64,000 bases of DNA from Humulus lupulus (Eukaryota; Streptophyta; Magnoliopsida; Rosales; Cannabaceae). The position numbers and the translations under genes are program-made. The DNA lies in contig NC_084802.1 in assembly GCF_963169125.1 (NCBI RefSeq), forward strand, positions 15,934,896-15,998,895, read 5' to 3'. Below, in pieces: positions 45,048-55,113 of this stretch. The stretch's first letter is position 1. Every line of letters starts with the position of its first letter. The notes beneath the pieces were generated by a model. That model did no database searches. It saw nothing but the letters and a program-made list of their open reading frames with translations, and was not told the DNA's origin.

Positions 45048-46993
45048 TCCCACTCTGTACACGTCATGACCGATCAGCCTTTAAGGCAGGTTTTGCAAAA
45101 GCCTGAAGCATCGGGACACTTGCTAAAGTGGGCGGTCGAACTCAGTCAGTTCGAGATTTTCTATACTCCCCGAACTACCATAAAAAGTCAGGCCTTGGCC
45201 GACTTCGTGGCTGAATGCGCAGGATTCCAGGAGATTCCATCAGAAGACTCACCTCAGGTCGCCCCCTCATGCTCATCGTGGAAGATCTTCGTTGATGGCT
45301 CATCTAAAGAGAACGGCTCCGGGGCCGGAATCATTCTGATATCCCCAGAGGGGCATAGATTCCACTCGGCGCTAAGGTTCGGGTTCAAGGCGTCTAACAA
45401 CGAGGCAGAGTACGAGGCCTTGTTGGCTGGACTTAGGATAGCTAGTGAGCTAAAGGCGAGCTCTGTCCAATGCTTCAGCGATTCGCAGCTCGTGGTGAAT
45501 CAGGTTCTAGGCGAATATCAGGCGCGAGGACCCAAGATGGCCGCCTATTTGGCAAAGGTAAAGTCCGAGCTATCTGCGTTTGGGCGAGGGTCAATGGAAC
45601 AGATACCTCGGGAGCAGAACGCCAACGCAGATGCTCTCGCCAAGCTCGCCACCTCAGGAGAGACAGAAACCCTGGGGTTGGTGCCAGTTGAGTTCTTGGA
45701 GAAACCTAGCATAGACGGGGATCGGGAAAAAATTGAAATGATTGACATCAGGCCGACCTGGATGACTCCCATTCTTGAGTATCTCATCGAGGGCAAGTTA
45801 CCCGAAGGGCGCAACGACGCACGGTGAGTCCTTTATCAAGCTCCGAGATACACGCTAGTCGAAGGGGTGCTGTACCGACGTGGGTATTCCCTACCTCTCC
45901 TCCGATGCGTTCTTCCAAGTGAAGCGAAGGCCATCCTGCAAGAAGTTCATGAAGGATTCTGCGGAGACTACGCTGGGGGGCAAAGTCTGGCCTTGAAGGT
46001 TCTCCGGCAAGGTTATTACTGGCCGACTCTGTCCAAAGACTCGATCTCATATGTAAAAAGGTGCGACAAGTGTCTGCGATTCGCTGCGGTTGCCCGAGCT
46101 CCTCCGGTCGAGCTAAAAATGATTTCGTCTCCTTGGCCATTTGCTGTTTGGGGGATAGATCTGGTAGGCGCCCTGCCTACCGGAAAGGACGCGGTCCGTT
46201 ACGCCGTAGTAGCCATTGACTACTTCACCAAGTGGGCCGAAGCAGAGCCGTTGGCGACAATAACATCGAAAAAGGTGCTAGACTTCATGGTTAAAAGCAT
46301 CATATGTCGATTTGGCCTACTTAAAAAGATCGTCTCCGACAATGGCACTCAATTTGACAGCGATCTGTTCACCGAATTTTGCGAAAGGCACGGGATTGTG
46401 AAAAGCTTCTCGTCCGTGGCCTATCCCCAGGCGAACGGCCAGGTCGAGGCTGTCAATAAAACTCTGAAGGCGAGCCTCAAGAAGAGGCTAGATGAGGCAA
46501 AGGGGGTCTGGCCAGAACAGCTCCCCCAAGTCCTGTGGGCATATAGGACCTCACATCGGACTCCCACGGGTCACACTCCTTTCTCCCTAACCTTTGGGAG
46601 TGAAGCAGTCCTCCCCGTGGAGGTTAAAGTTCTGTCACATAGGGTCCAGTCCTACGACCAAGACAGGAACCACGAGCTCCTATGCCATTCCCTAGACATA
46701 GTAGATGAAAGGCGAGAAGATTCACAACTCCAGCTCGCCCATTATCAACAGAAGATCACTCGCTACTTCAACACTAAGGTCAAAAGACGTGCCTTTAGCG
46801 TCGGTGATTTGGTCTTAAGGAGAGTTTCTGGGCCGGGAAAGATCCCAAAGATGGGGTTTTGGGACCAAGCTAGGAAGGACCATACCAGGTCATCGAAGTC
46901 ATCAAAGAGGGAACTTATAAGTTAGCTCGACTTGGTGGAGGGGCGGTCCCGCGGACTTGGAATGCTATCCACCTAAAGAAATACTATCAATGA
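45048..46993 (+). pseudogene. RNase H / second RNase H / integrase part of element 2 pol
   Basis: This continues in frame after the TAG. The end of the first RNase H (MTDQPLRQ) is followed by a second, archaeal-type RNase H from about 45285 with acidic residues in FVDGSS, NEAEYEALLAGL and SDSQLVVNQ. A TGA at 45825-45827 (CGA in element 1) interrupts the linker. Integrase runs from about 45960, with zinc-binding HEGFCGD and CDKC, then GIDLVGALP, DNGTQFD and a region ending near KKYYQ. A one-base deletion near 46820 shifts the frame close to the C-terminus, and a further TAG lies near 46870 in the other frame. The second RNase H places the element in the Tat lineage. Confidence 0.88.
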
Positions 46994-47125
46994 TCCACTT
47001 GTAAGGCCTAGAAGGTCACCTTCCATGTATAAATAAAAATCAAATGTTTCTCTTTATTTGCAAGTGTGATTTTAAAGTAACCACGAAAGACCCTTTCCCA
47101 GTTACTTGGGGGGCATATGGTACCT

Positions 47126-48030
47126 GGATATAACCAGGTCTCCTTAACGACTTAGGTGTTAATTTTTATCCATGGATAAGAGTTATCACAAACTAAGCCT
47201 TATCCTGGTCTTAACCAGGTCATAAAACTTGGAAGTTAACTAAAATTTATTGACCGCGGTTCTTCTTTAAAGAGCCCGGGATATGGATAAAAGTTGACGC
47301 GAACTAAGTTTTCAAAATAAGTTCCTGGTTTTAACCGGGTCATAAAACTTAGAAGTTAACTAAAATTTATTGACCGCGGTTCTTCTTTAAAGAGCCCGGG
47401 ATATGGATAAAAGTTGACGCGAACTAAGTTTTCAAAATAAGTTCCTGGTCTTAACCAGGTCATAAAACTTGGAAGTTAACTAAAAATTATTGACCGCGGT
47501 TCTTCTTTAAAGAGCCCGGGATATGGATAAAAGTTGACGCGAACTAAGTTTTCAAAATAAGTTCCTGGTCTTAACCAGGTCATAAAACTTGGAAGTTAAC
47601 TAAAATTTATTGACCGCGGTTCTTCTTTAAAGAGCCCGGGATATGGATAAAAGTTGACGCGAACTAAGTTTTCAAAATAAGTTCCTGGTCTTAACCAGGT
47701 CACAAAACTTGGAAGTTAACTAAAATTTATTGACCGCGGTTCTTCTTTAAAGAGCCCGGGATATGGATAAAAGTTGACGCGAACTAAGTTTTCAAAATAA
47801 GTTCCTGGTTTTAACCGGGTCATAAAACTTAGGAGTTAACTAAAATTTATTGACCGCGGTTCTTCTTTAAAGAGCCCGGGATATGGATAAAAGTTGACGC
47901 GAACTAAGTTTTCAAAATAAGTTCCTGGTTTTAACCAGGTCATAAAACTCAGGGGTTAACTATTATTTTGATCGTGGCTCTTCTTTAAAAGCCCGGGATA
48001 TAAATAACGGTTAACCCGAACTGAGTTCAT
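47126..48030 (+). repeat. 120-bp tandem array after pol in element 2
   Basis: Six full units start at 47221, 47341, 47461, 47581, 47701 and 47821, each exactly 120 bp and nearly identical, with degenerate units on both sides. Each unit ends in a small inverted repeat such as CCTGGTCTTAACCAGG (6-bp stem, 4-base loop) and contains TCTTTAAAGA and CCCGGG palindromes. The array lies between the convergent 3' ends of pol and the antisense gene. Confidence 0.95.
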
Positions 48031-48178
48031 AAAAATAAAGAGATGAATTGCAGCCAAAAGCATAAAAAAAATATATATATTTGTTAAAGTTGCTGAGCAA
48101 ATTGTCTCAAGGAGGAAACACCTCATGAAAAATTACAATGGAAAATAAAATAGTTCAAAATACTTAAAGAGAAGTCTC

Positions 48179-50788
48179 CTAAGCCCCATCAGTTGGCCCT
48201 TTGGAGGTCGCGGTCTCGTCCTGCTCCGCCGCGACAGAGGCCTCTCCAGTCTCCGAGGGAGGTACCTCTTTATTTAGGCGGGCTTGGAGCTTCGGTAGCA
48301 AGAATGCCCAGAGGTCCGGCGGCATGAAAGAAAAGTCCGCATCTGGGTTGTGGGACCAGCAGTGATAAAACAGGTCCTGCAAGGACTGCTCTGAAACGGC
48401 CCGCTCGGCTTTCATGGCGGCCTGGGCCTCGGTCTTGGCTACCTCGAGATCTGTCCGCGATGCGGCCAGGGAGTTTTTAAGCTCTCGGTTCTCGGAGCGG
48501 ATCTTCTCTAGCTCGGCTTTAGAGGCCGCCAGCGCGTCTCTCGCCTCCTGAGCCTCCTGGAGGGTGGTCTGGCGCTCAGCTTCCAAACCCTCGAGCGGAC
48601 CTTGGTCCTAGCAATGCCTCTGTATGCGGCAGCAATGCCCTGCAAGAAAGGAAGGATAAATTAACTAACTGGAAGAAAAAAAAAGGCGGCGTGTGAATGT
48701 TAAAGCTCTAAAAGAATGGGGCAGTTTACCGTTACGGTCATGTCCATCGAAGACTCCATAACTCGGACCGGGCTCGTTGTTTCGATGGCCCGGAGCTCCC
48801 TCTCCCTGAGATTGTAGAAATGGCTGACGGCATAGCTAGCCGACTCATACACCGTACCCCGGAATGCTTCGGGCATCTTCTCCAGAGCCTGGGGGTCGAC
48901 CGGGATACGCACATCCGGGGCTGCCGCGGCCAGATTCCCGATCTCTATTACCCCGTCCTGGGCGGCTAATGGAGATCGTTGGGGTGGTGGAGGCATGGGC
49001 CCTGTCCTGGCAACAGGAAGGATCGCCCCTGCGACCTGGGATGGAGGGGCTTTCTCCTTCTCCTTAGCCGGGGATTTGGTGGAGGTCCCAGCCGAGCTCT
49101 TGGACTCCCGAAGCCTTTTCAACCTTGGCCCCGCTGGGGGGTTCCCGCCGAAGACCACGCCCCGCAGGTTTCCTCCGGGCTGAGACATCTCTTCTGCCAA
49201 GAACAAAAAACATGGTTATTACAAGGTAGCAATCATGCAGAAATAGAGGCAAAAGGTTTAAAGGCAATGAGTAAGCGAATACTAAGGGAGCCCTACCCCC
49301 CGAGCTGGAAGAGTCTAAGACGATTGTCTCACGAACTGGCGCAGGTTCTAGGTCCGGTTCCGACTCGGGGCTGGACTCTTCTACATACTGCCTAATCCCC
49401 GGGGCATAGATGCCCCTCTGAAGCGCCGGCCACGTGCGTAAGTTGGTCCCATACTCCTAAAAAAGGATCGACCTAAAAGCTAGGGTGTTATCTACTACTA
49501 CGGTACCCCTAGGCCGACTCTCTTGGTTGTCCAGCACGAGCTGGTCAACACAATGGAGCAAGAGCGTGTCCAGGTCCGGATTCCTCGGGTGACGATGGAC
49601 GAGCTGCCTAGGATTGAACCTAACCAGCCGGGGGTCTGCAGTGGCCCTATCTACATTCTTAAATAAGTAAGGGTTACCTTGGCCTGAAGGACCCGCGGCT
49701 GCTCCGGATTGGACCCTCTCCTCGCCCATACCCTGGGCGACCTCCAAGGTCCTCTTCCTGTTCATCACGATGGGAACTTCATCACCCTCCTCCTCGCCTT
49801 CGTCGTCGGCGCTCCCCTCCGCGACGATCGGTCTGTTGTCGCGGGCTAGGGGAGGCCCCCGGGGCCTCTTCAAATTCAAAGTCTGATTTGGGAAAATCAG
49901 CTTGCAGAATACCATCATCTCGTCCGTCACGAGCACGCGGTAATCTTTCTCACTGGGAGGCAAGTTCGCCAGTGTGTCGTATTGACCCCCGAGGGTCGCA
50001 GACTTTTCGGTCCTCGCGTAGATGGCTGCAAGGTTGGTTGAAGTCAGAAGTGGAATAAGGGAAGAGCTAAAATAAGATAACCTTTAAAAGGCGGGCTAAA
50101 TCAAGGATCACTTACGAGGACGGTTGAAGTAGTGATGATCGCAGTTGCGGAACCCAGTTGACATAAAAAACTGGTCCTTGAAGTCGTTCGGATGGCTCGG
50201 CACCTCGATGACCGCTGCTGTATTAGGGAAGCGGGTTAAGTAATAGAACCCGTCGCCTCGCCCCCGCTGGTCTGGGCTGGCTTTGAGGCAAAAGAAGTAT
50301 AGAATATCAGCAGGAGTGGGGACCTCCCACTCATGCTTTTGAAAAAAATACCTCAACCCCGCCAACAGACGGTACGAGTTGGGAGGGAGCTGGAATGGGG
50401 CCAACCCCACATAGTTCAGAAAATCAGCAAAATACTGGTCTAGGGGGAGGAAGGCCCCTGCCTTGAAGTGTTCACCACTCCAGGCCGCGAACGACTCGTC
50501 GAGCGGCGTGCAGCTCCGCTCACCCTCCACAGCAGGTCGGGCAATCACTGAGGCTTTCCCCAAGGGAATGTTGTGGGTGATGAAGAGTTTGGTGATCTTG
50601 GCCTGCTCGGTTATCTTCGAGACGATTCTCTCTACCTCGAAAAACGCGTCAGGGGCCACCTCGGCCTGTTTCTCCACGGCCGGGCCAAAGTGGGGAATCG
50701 GCGAGCTGGTCATCACCGCCTTTCCTTTATCTTGTTGAGAGGCCGAGCTTCCCACGTTCTTCTGGGGCAAGTTCTTCTTCGGGGCCAT
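48179..50788 (-). CDS. Antisense spliced gene of element 2 (Transposase_28-like, coiled coil)
   Basis: Minus-strand gene with four exons inferred from splice signals and homology to element 1: 50788-50116, 50025-49297, 49193-48730 and 48639-48179, about 775 codons. Exon 1 (MAPKKNLPQK) carries EHFKAGAFLPLDQYFADFLN and RGRGDGFYYLTRFPNTAAV, resembling the plant family Transposase_28. Exon 2 has an acidic stretch (EGEEEGDE) and a basic NRKR. Exon 3 is proline-rich with basic KRLRESK. Exon 4 is a heptad-rich coiled coil followed by LFYHCWSHNPDADFSF. Two defects: a TAG at about 49457 in exon 2 (GAG in element 1) and a frameshift near 48590 in exon 4. Extra ORFs, often antisense, are known between integrase and 3' LTR in Tat elements; their function is unknown. 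Confidence 0.78.
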
Positions 50789-51512
50789 CTGGTCGCCTAT
50801 CGAACAAAAGAAAACACTTCAGAAAAGGCGACCCAAGCAAAAGGCTGAGGCAAATGTTAATTACACGAGCTGGGGTAAGCCCAGCCCGCGGAGAGTGGAA
50901 CCACGCGGTTCAATGAACACGCGCCTAGGCCCTCAACAGATCCCAGATTACTCGGAATTCGTGTGTTAGGGGGGCTCAGAGTAAAAATTTGCCTTGGGGG
51001 GAAAGTTTCAACAGGCAAAACGTGCAAAACCGCTTTTGAGGCGTATTCCCTAAGCTACCCAGTTTTGTACCCAAAATTCCTAAAGGTCCTACCCAGAAAT
51101 TGTCCCTGAAGAAGCACCATGAACCCATACTCTAAGACGGTGTCCCATGGCAGGCGTGCCCTAACCTAAGAAGGGCTGTCACCCTCTGTATTCACGCAAC
51201 TCAGAAAACCCCTGCATGTGACTACAGTAATATTTTTTACCTAAGCTACAGTGGCATGCTTTCAAAGTGAACAGGGTCAGAAGAACTTACAGTATGTGGC
51301 TGGATGGTGAGCGAGATTGCTGCGCTGGTAGGAGCTTCGTTGGTACAGTGACCTCCAAGGCTTTGAAGAAACTCGTAAGCTTAAGCTTCGTGAACGGAGA
51401 AGATGAGAACAGCAGAGATGAGGGTTTCGTTCTTTGGAAGGTCAGAGAAAGAAGAAGGAAATTTGGGAATTGTTTGAATGATAAGGTGGCCCGTGCGTGG
51501 GATGACCACCCC

Positions 51513-51520
51513 CTTTTATA
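51513..51520 (-). promoter_or_regulatory. Probable TATA box of the antisense gene in element 2
   Basis: On the minus strand this reads TATAAAAG, at the same place as TATATAAAAG in element 1, about 0.7 kb upstream of the antisense start. A leader intron is predicted from donor CT|GTAAGT near 51291 to the acceptor before GCGACCAGATGG near 50798; both signals are shared with element 1. Confidence 0.6.
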
Positions 51521-51770
51521 CAAGGGAAGGATCACGTGTAAAAGGCTCTTGGGAGACCCTCCACTCGAAATGTGAAACGACGGCTGGACAGTAGGCTAGG
51601 CCATTTAATGCGGTTCTCGTAGAGTGTACCGTCGCCACCCACGGCGTTCCACGTATCAGACGCCTGCTAAAAGAATGGAATGCGAAGGGTTGTGGGGGAA
51701 GTCTAAAAGCCCCTACTGTGGTCTCCTGTATATGACGTCATAGACCACGAGCAGGAGCTTGGGGGGCAGA

Positions 51771-52544
51771 TGTACGCCCTGGTTTTCCCACGGGCTGTTT
51801 AGCAGGACGAGCCTCGGACTAATCAGGTTTAGTCCGAGGCTCCCGCAGGCCGGAGGTTCTATTTCCAGGACGGACCCTTGTCAGCTCGAGGGGGTCCTGT
51901 TTCCAGCTCGCATTTGTTGCCCAGGAGCTGAGAGTGACACCCGAAGGCCACAGACGGGAGCAGCTCGGGTTACGAACTGCTCAGGTCACGAGCTTCTCAG
52001 GAAGCTCCGACCCTATGGGAAGTCAACACGCAAGATAAACGTGCATATTCCTGCCATCACGTGCCCGATATCCCCCTGACTTCTCGGACACGCAGCAGGA
52101 ACGTGCGTATTCAGACACCCACGGACGGGTTGGGCCGTGCGGCCCATTATCTCCTTCCATGCTGATAAGACCACACTTGTGTGTCAGGTTTAGGAATTAA
52201 TCATGAATGTCACATATTTGATATGACAAATGGTAAGGTCACGGGATGACCTCCCTACCAACTTCCAGGTGCCTTCTCCTATAAATAGGGAGACCCTGGG
52301 AGTTGATAGGGGTTGGAAAAAATAGTCTTTGAAGAACTGTACACTTTGTAAACCAAATACCCAGAGAAGATCAATAATATTGACTAGTGGAGTAGAGGGA
52401 TTTTAACCTTCGAACCACTTAAAAACGTGTCTTGAGTCACCTAGTTCTTTCCAAAAGATTTCATATCTGTGACGGTTCTACTTTTAGTACTAATCTCTTT
52501 CTCTTCTTCTCTTAATTATCTGTTGCCGAAGAACCGCGTCAACA
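51771..52544 (+). repeat. 3' LTR of element 2
   Basis: 774-bp partner of the 5' LTR, preceded by the polypurine-like GGAGCTTGGGGGGCAGA ending at 51770. The 14-bp hairpin is retained at 51809-51842 and TATAAA at 52280-52285. Confidence 0.95.
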
Positions 52545-54002
52545 CATAATTTCTACACATTCAAAACCTCTCAATTCTCTTCATCTTCTTCTTCTTTTTA
52601 TTTTTTTTTCTATGTATTTTTAGATGAAAAATTTGGGGGTTTCTCCTCCAAATTTTCCTATTTATGTTTATAATTTTTAGTTTGTATTTGCTACTCTAGT
52701 TATGTGCTTTTAATCTTTTTCATAAGATTATTAAGATCATGATGAAGCAACTTGTAACTAGGTAATATTTATGTTGTATGTTGATTTCCCCTGTAATACA
52801 ACAAAGTTTATGGATTTTTCTTCTTCATATATTTCTTTCATCTTAAATATCTTGTATTTTAGATTGTTAGAACATATTTACACTTTGTTCTTCATTAGTG
52901 CATAAACATAATATTCTTTGTGTAAGATGTGTCATTAAATTGTACACATCCATGCTTAGAACAAAAATATTATGTTTTGCCTTATAAATAATGTTCATTG
53001 ATTTATTTGTTATTTCATTAGATTGATTTACACTAAATGCTTTGAAATTATAATTTTGAAACTTTTTATAAGAAATTTGTGCTTAAAATTATAAATCTTT
53101 TTGGAAAATGATAGTTTAAATTATTTTAACTATCACTAAAACTTGGGAATCAATATACTAATAAATATTATTAAACTTACATTTTGTGGATTCTAGTATC
53201 TTAATAATCTTTTCTTTTAACACTTATTGTCAAATCATTATTGGTTTATTTTCATTATCTTAAATAGCTTTATTTTACAATCTTTTAGTTTATGTTCATA
53301 ATATTAAAACTCATCAATCTTTGGAACTAGGTTAGAATTTATTACTTTTGATTTAAAATAGTTTTCTTTTTTATTTTAGACAACTCCTTTGGGTTCGACC
53401 TCGTGCTTACACGAAAACTATTCTATAAATACGATTCGTGCACTTGCGAGTTATAAATTTTTAAAACATACCCGTTTTGGGTCCATCAAATACCATGTGC
53501 TACAGTACACGGCATATATGCTGTGTACTGTAGCAAACACAACAAATTAGATATAAATAAATATACTGCTACATTGGAGTGTCTCCTACACCATATATAC
53601 CTTTTTTGTGATACATTGGAGATGCTCTTAGAACAGAAAATCTCACAACCTAGCTCTGATACCACTTGTTGAACACCACAACACGCGAAAAACGTAATTA
53701 CTTTATTATTACAAAAATAATTACACCAAGATTTAGATACAATATTTAACCACAATACACACTTTATTTTGGAGTACTTACTTATAACTTATCTCACACT
53801 ATTTTTAGGCACACTTATATATCAATCACACTTACACTTATTTAGCACTTACTTAGACTCACACTTTGTGATACTCTTTTGAGACACTTTGCTACAAACA
53901 TGGACACACATTAACCGACTTAAAGAAGCTAGAAAATTCTAATTTTGTGTTAGGTTTTCAGCTTAAGCCCAATAGCTAGAAAAATCTAGACTTTATATTT
54001 GG

Positions 54003-54797
54003 GGGTGTACACATGATTTGATTTGGTGTGCTTTAGAATAATTTTGAAACCAAACCGCTCATGTAGTTTGAATGGTTTTTTCAAAATGGAAAATTAAATC
54101 AAACCATTAAAAATTATAAAACCAAACCATAAATAAAGAATTTGGTACGGTTTGATTTTGTTATAACCATATAACCAAATTATTAAAATTAATTTTTTTT
54201 ATTATAAAATAATTAACTAAATAATTGTATTTAAAAAATAATAACAATTTTAGTTTTACTTTTAAGACCATAAAAAAGTATACAAGAAGCTTAGTGTCTT
54301 TGTTATTAAAAGTGTATGTATTTTGAATCATTTTATAGGATAAGGAAAAATAAATGTTTATTTTCTAAATAATGTAAGACTTTATAATTCTCTTTTCTTA
54401 GTTTTGGAAACTTGTGCATGTATTAAATACTAATAAAAATATATTCTTAACAATTAAATTACTTGGTTTGGATGGTTGGGTGGACTTTATATTAACTTGA
54501 GTAGAAGGGTTCAAACTTTTATACTCTCATTTCTAAAAAAATATTATTTTAGAAAGAATCACGGTTCGATCCAGTTTAATAGGTTTTGGAGAGTTAAAAA
54601 TCATGACCGAACCATTTAAAATTGAACGGTTCGATTAAACCAAATCATAGAGTTAAAAATTATGACCGAACCATTTAAAATTGAGCGGCTTGATTAAACC
54701 AAACTATAAAAATAATTTTATCAATCGTTATTTTTTATAGTTTGGCGCGATACGATTTGAGTTTTAAACCGCAGTTTGTAGGTTTATATGAACACCC
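54003..54797. mobile_element. Possible hAT-like MITE with AAACCAAACC motifs
   Basis: It starts GGGTGTACACATG and ends TATGAACACCC, giving short inverted ends (GGGTGT). ACTTTAT occurs just outside both ends, hinting at a target duplication that does not align exactly. Internal motifs AACCAAACC and GGTTTGATT recur in both orientations. A unit of about 58 bp (AGTTAAAAAT...ATTAAACCAAA) is duplicated at about 54590-54705. No coding capacity. Confidence 0.4.
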
Positions 54798-55113
54798 TAC
54801 TTTATTTACTAAGTTGGGCATGATTCAATTCTAGAGAAATCTAAAATTTAATTGAGGCTGTGATGACTTGTTACAATTTTATTATTTTTAATATAATTAA
54901 AATTTTTGATGTTAAAAATAGAATTAAAACATTTAAGACTTAACCATGGTTCAGTATATTTTAAAACTTTTTACATAAAAAGTTTAGTTTACGATGAAAA
55001 CGACAACAGCCAACAACAGTATGAGAAGTTGAAAACGACACGTCGTAAACTCAACTCATCTCTGCCATTTGGGGGCGAGAAAAGGCAGCAAACAGTGAGA
55101 AAGAAGAGCAAAC

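Larger units (their letters stand above)
39839..52544 (+). mobile_element. Ty3/gypsy Tat-type LTR retrotransposon (element 2), young
   Basis: 12,706 bp with two 774-bp LTRs (TGTACGCCCTGG...TCAACA) differing at about 7 sites by hand count (0.9%), flanked by CATAA at 39834-39838 and 52545-52549. Layout: LTR, gag-pol on plus, 120-bp tandem array, spliced antisense gene on minus, polypurine tract, LTR. It is related to element 1 throughout, including gag, pol, antisense gene and LTR core. Pol and the antisense gene carry a few inactivating changes, so this copy is probably not autonomous but could be mobilised in trans. Confidence 0.95.
38775..53488 (+). mobile_element. Solo LTR (about 2.0 kb) split by element 2
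   Basis: It starts TGATAACTCTAC and ends GGGTCCATCA, flanked by AATAC at 38770-38774 and 53489-53493. The two parts are 38775-39838 and 52550-53488. A TATAAATAAGG box lies at about 39782, and element 2 inserted about 55 bp downstream, near the expected transcription start. The right part ends in a GGTTCGACC...CGTGCACTTGCGAG segment common to plant gypsy LTR ends. No coding domains. Confidence 0.8.
37977..53627. mobile_element. PIF/Harbinger-like non-autonomous element, interrupted
   Basis: Ends are GAGCATCTCCAA at 37977 and its reverse complement ending at 53627, flanked by TTA at 37974-37976 and 53628-53630. A 3-bp TTA duplication is the mark of PIF/Harbinger elements. Subterminal CACTCCAAT and ATTGGAGTG motifs mirror each other. 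Without the nested LTR elements it is about 0.93 kb and encodes nothing. Confidence 0.7.
37465..53990 (-). mobile_element. Probable Ty1/copia remnant (outermost layer), minus strand
   Basis: GCTCTGATACCA at 53653-53664 is the reverse of the initiator-Met tRNA primer-binding site typical of plant copia elements. Next to it a TGTTGAACACC start suggests an LTR from 53667 to about 53990. A matching stretch lies at 37470-37615: both copies read GATACTCTTTT, TTGCTACAAA, GACTTAAAGAAGCTAGAAAA and GCTTAAGC in the same order. The internal region is short, with no readable pol, so it may be a deleted copy or a TRIM-like element. Outer edges are approximate. Confidence 0.45.
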
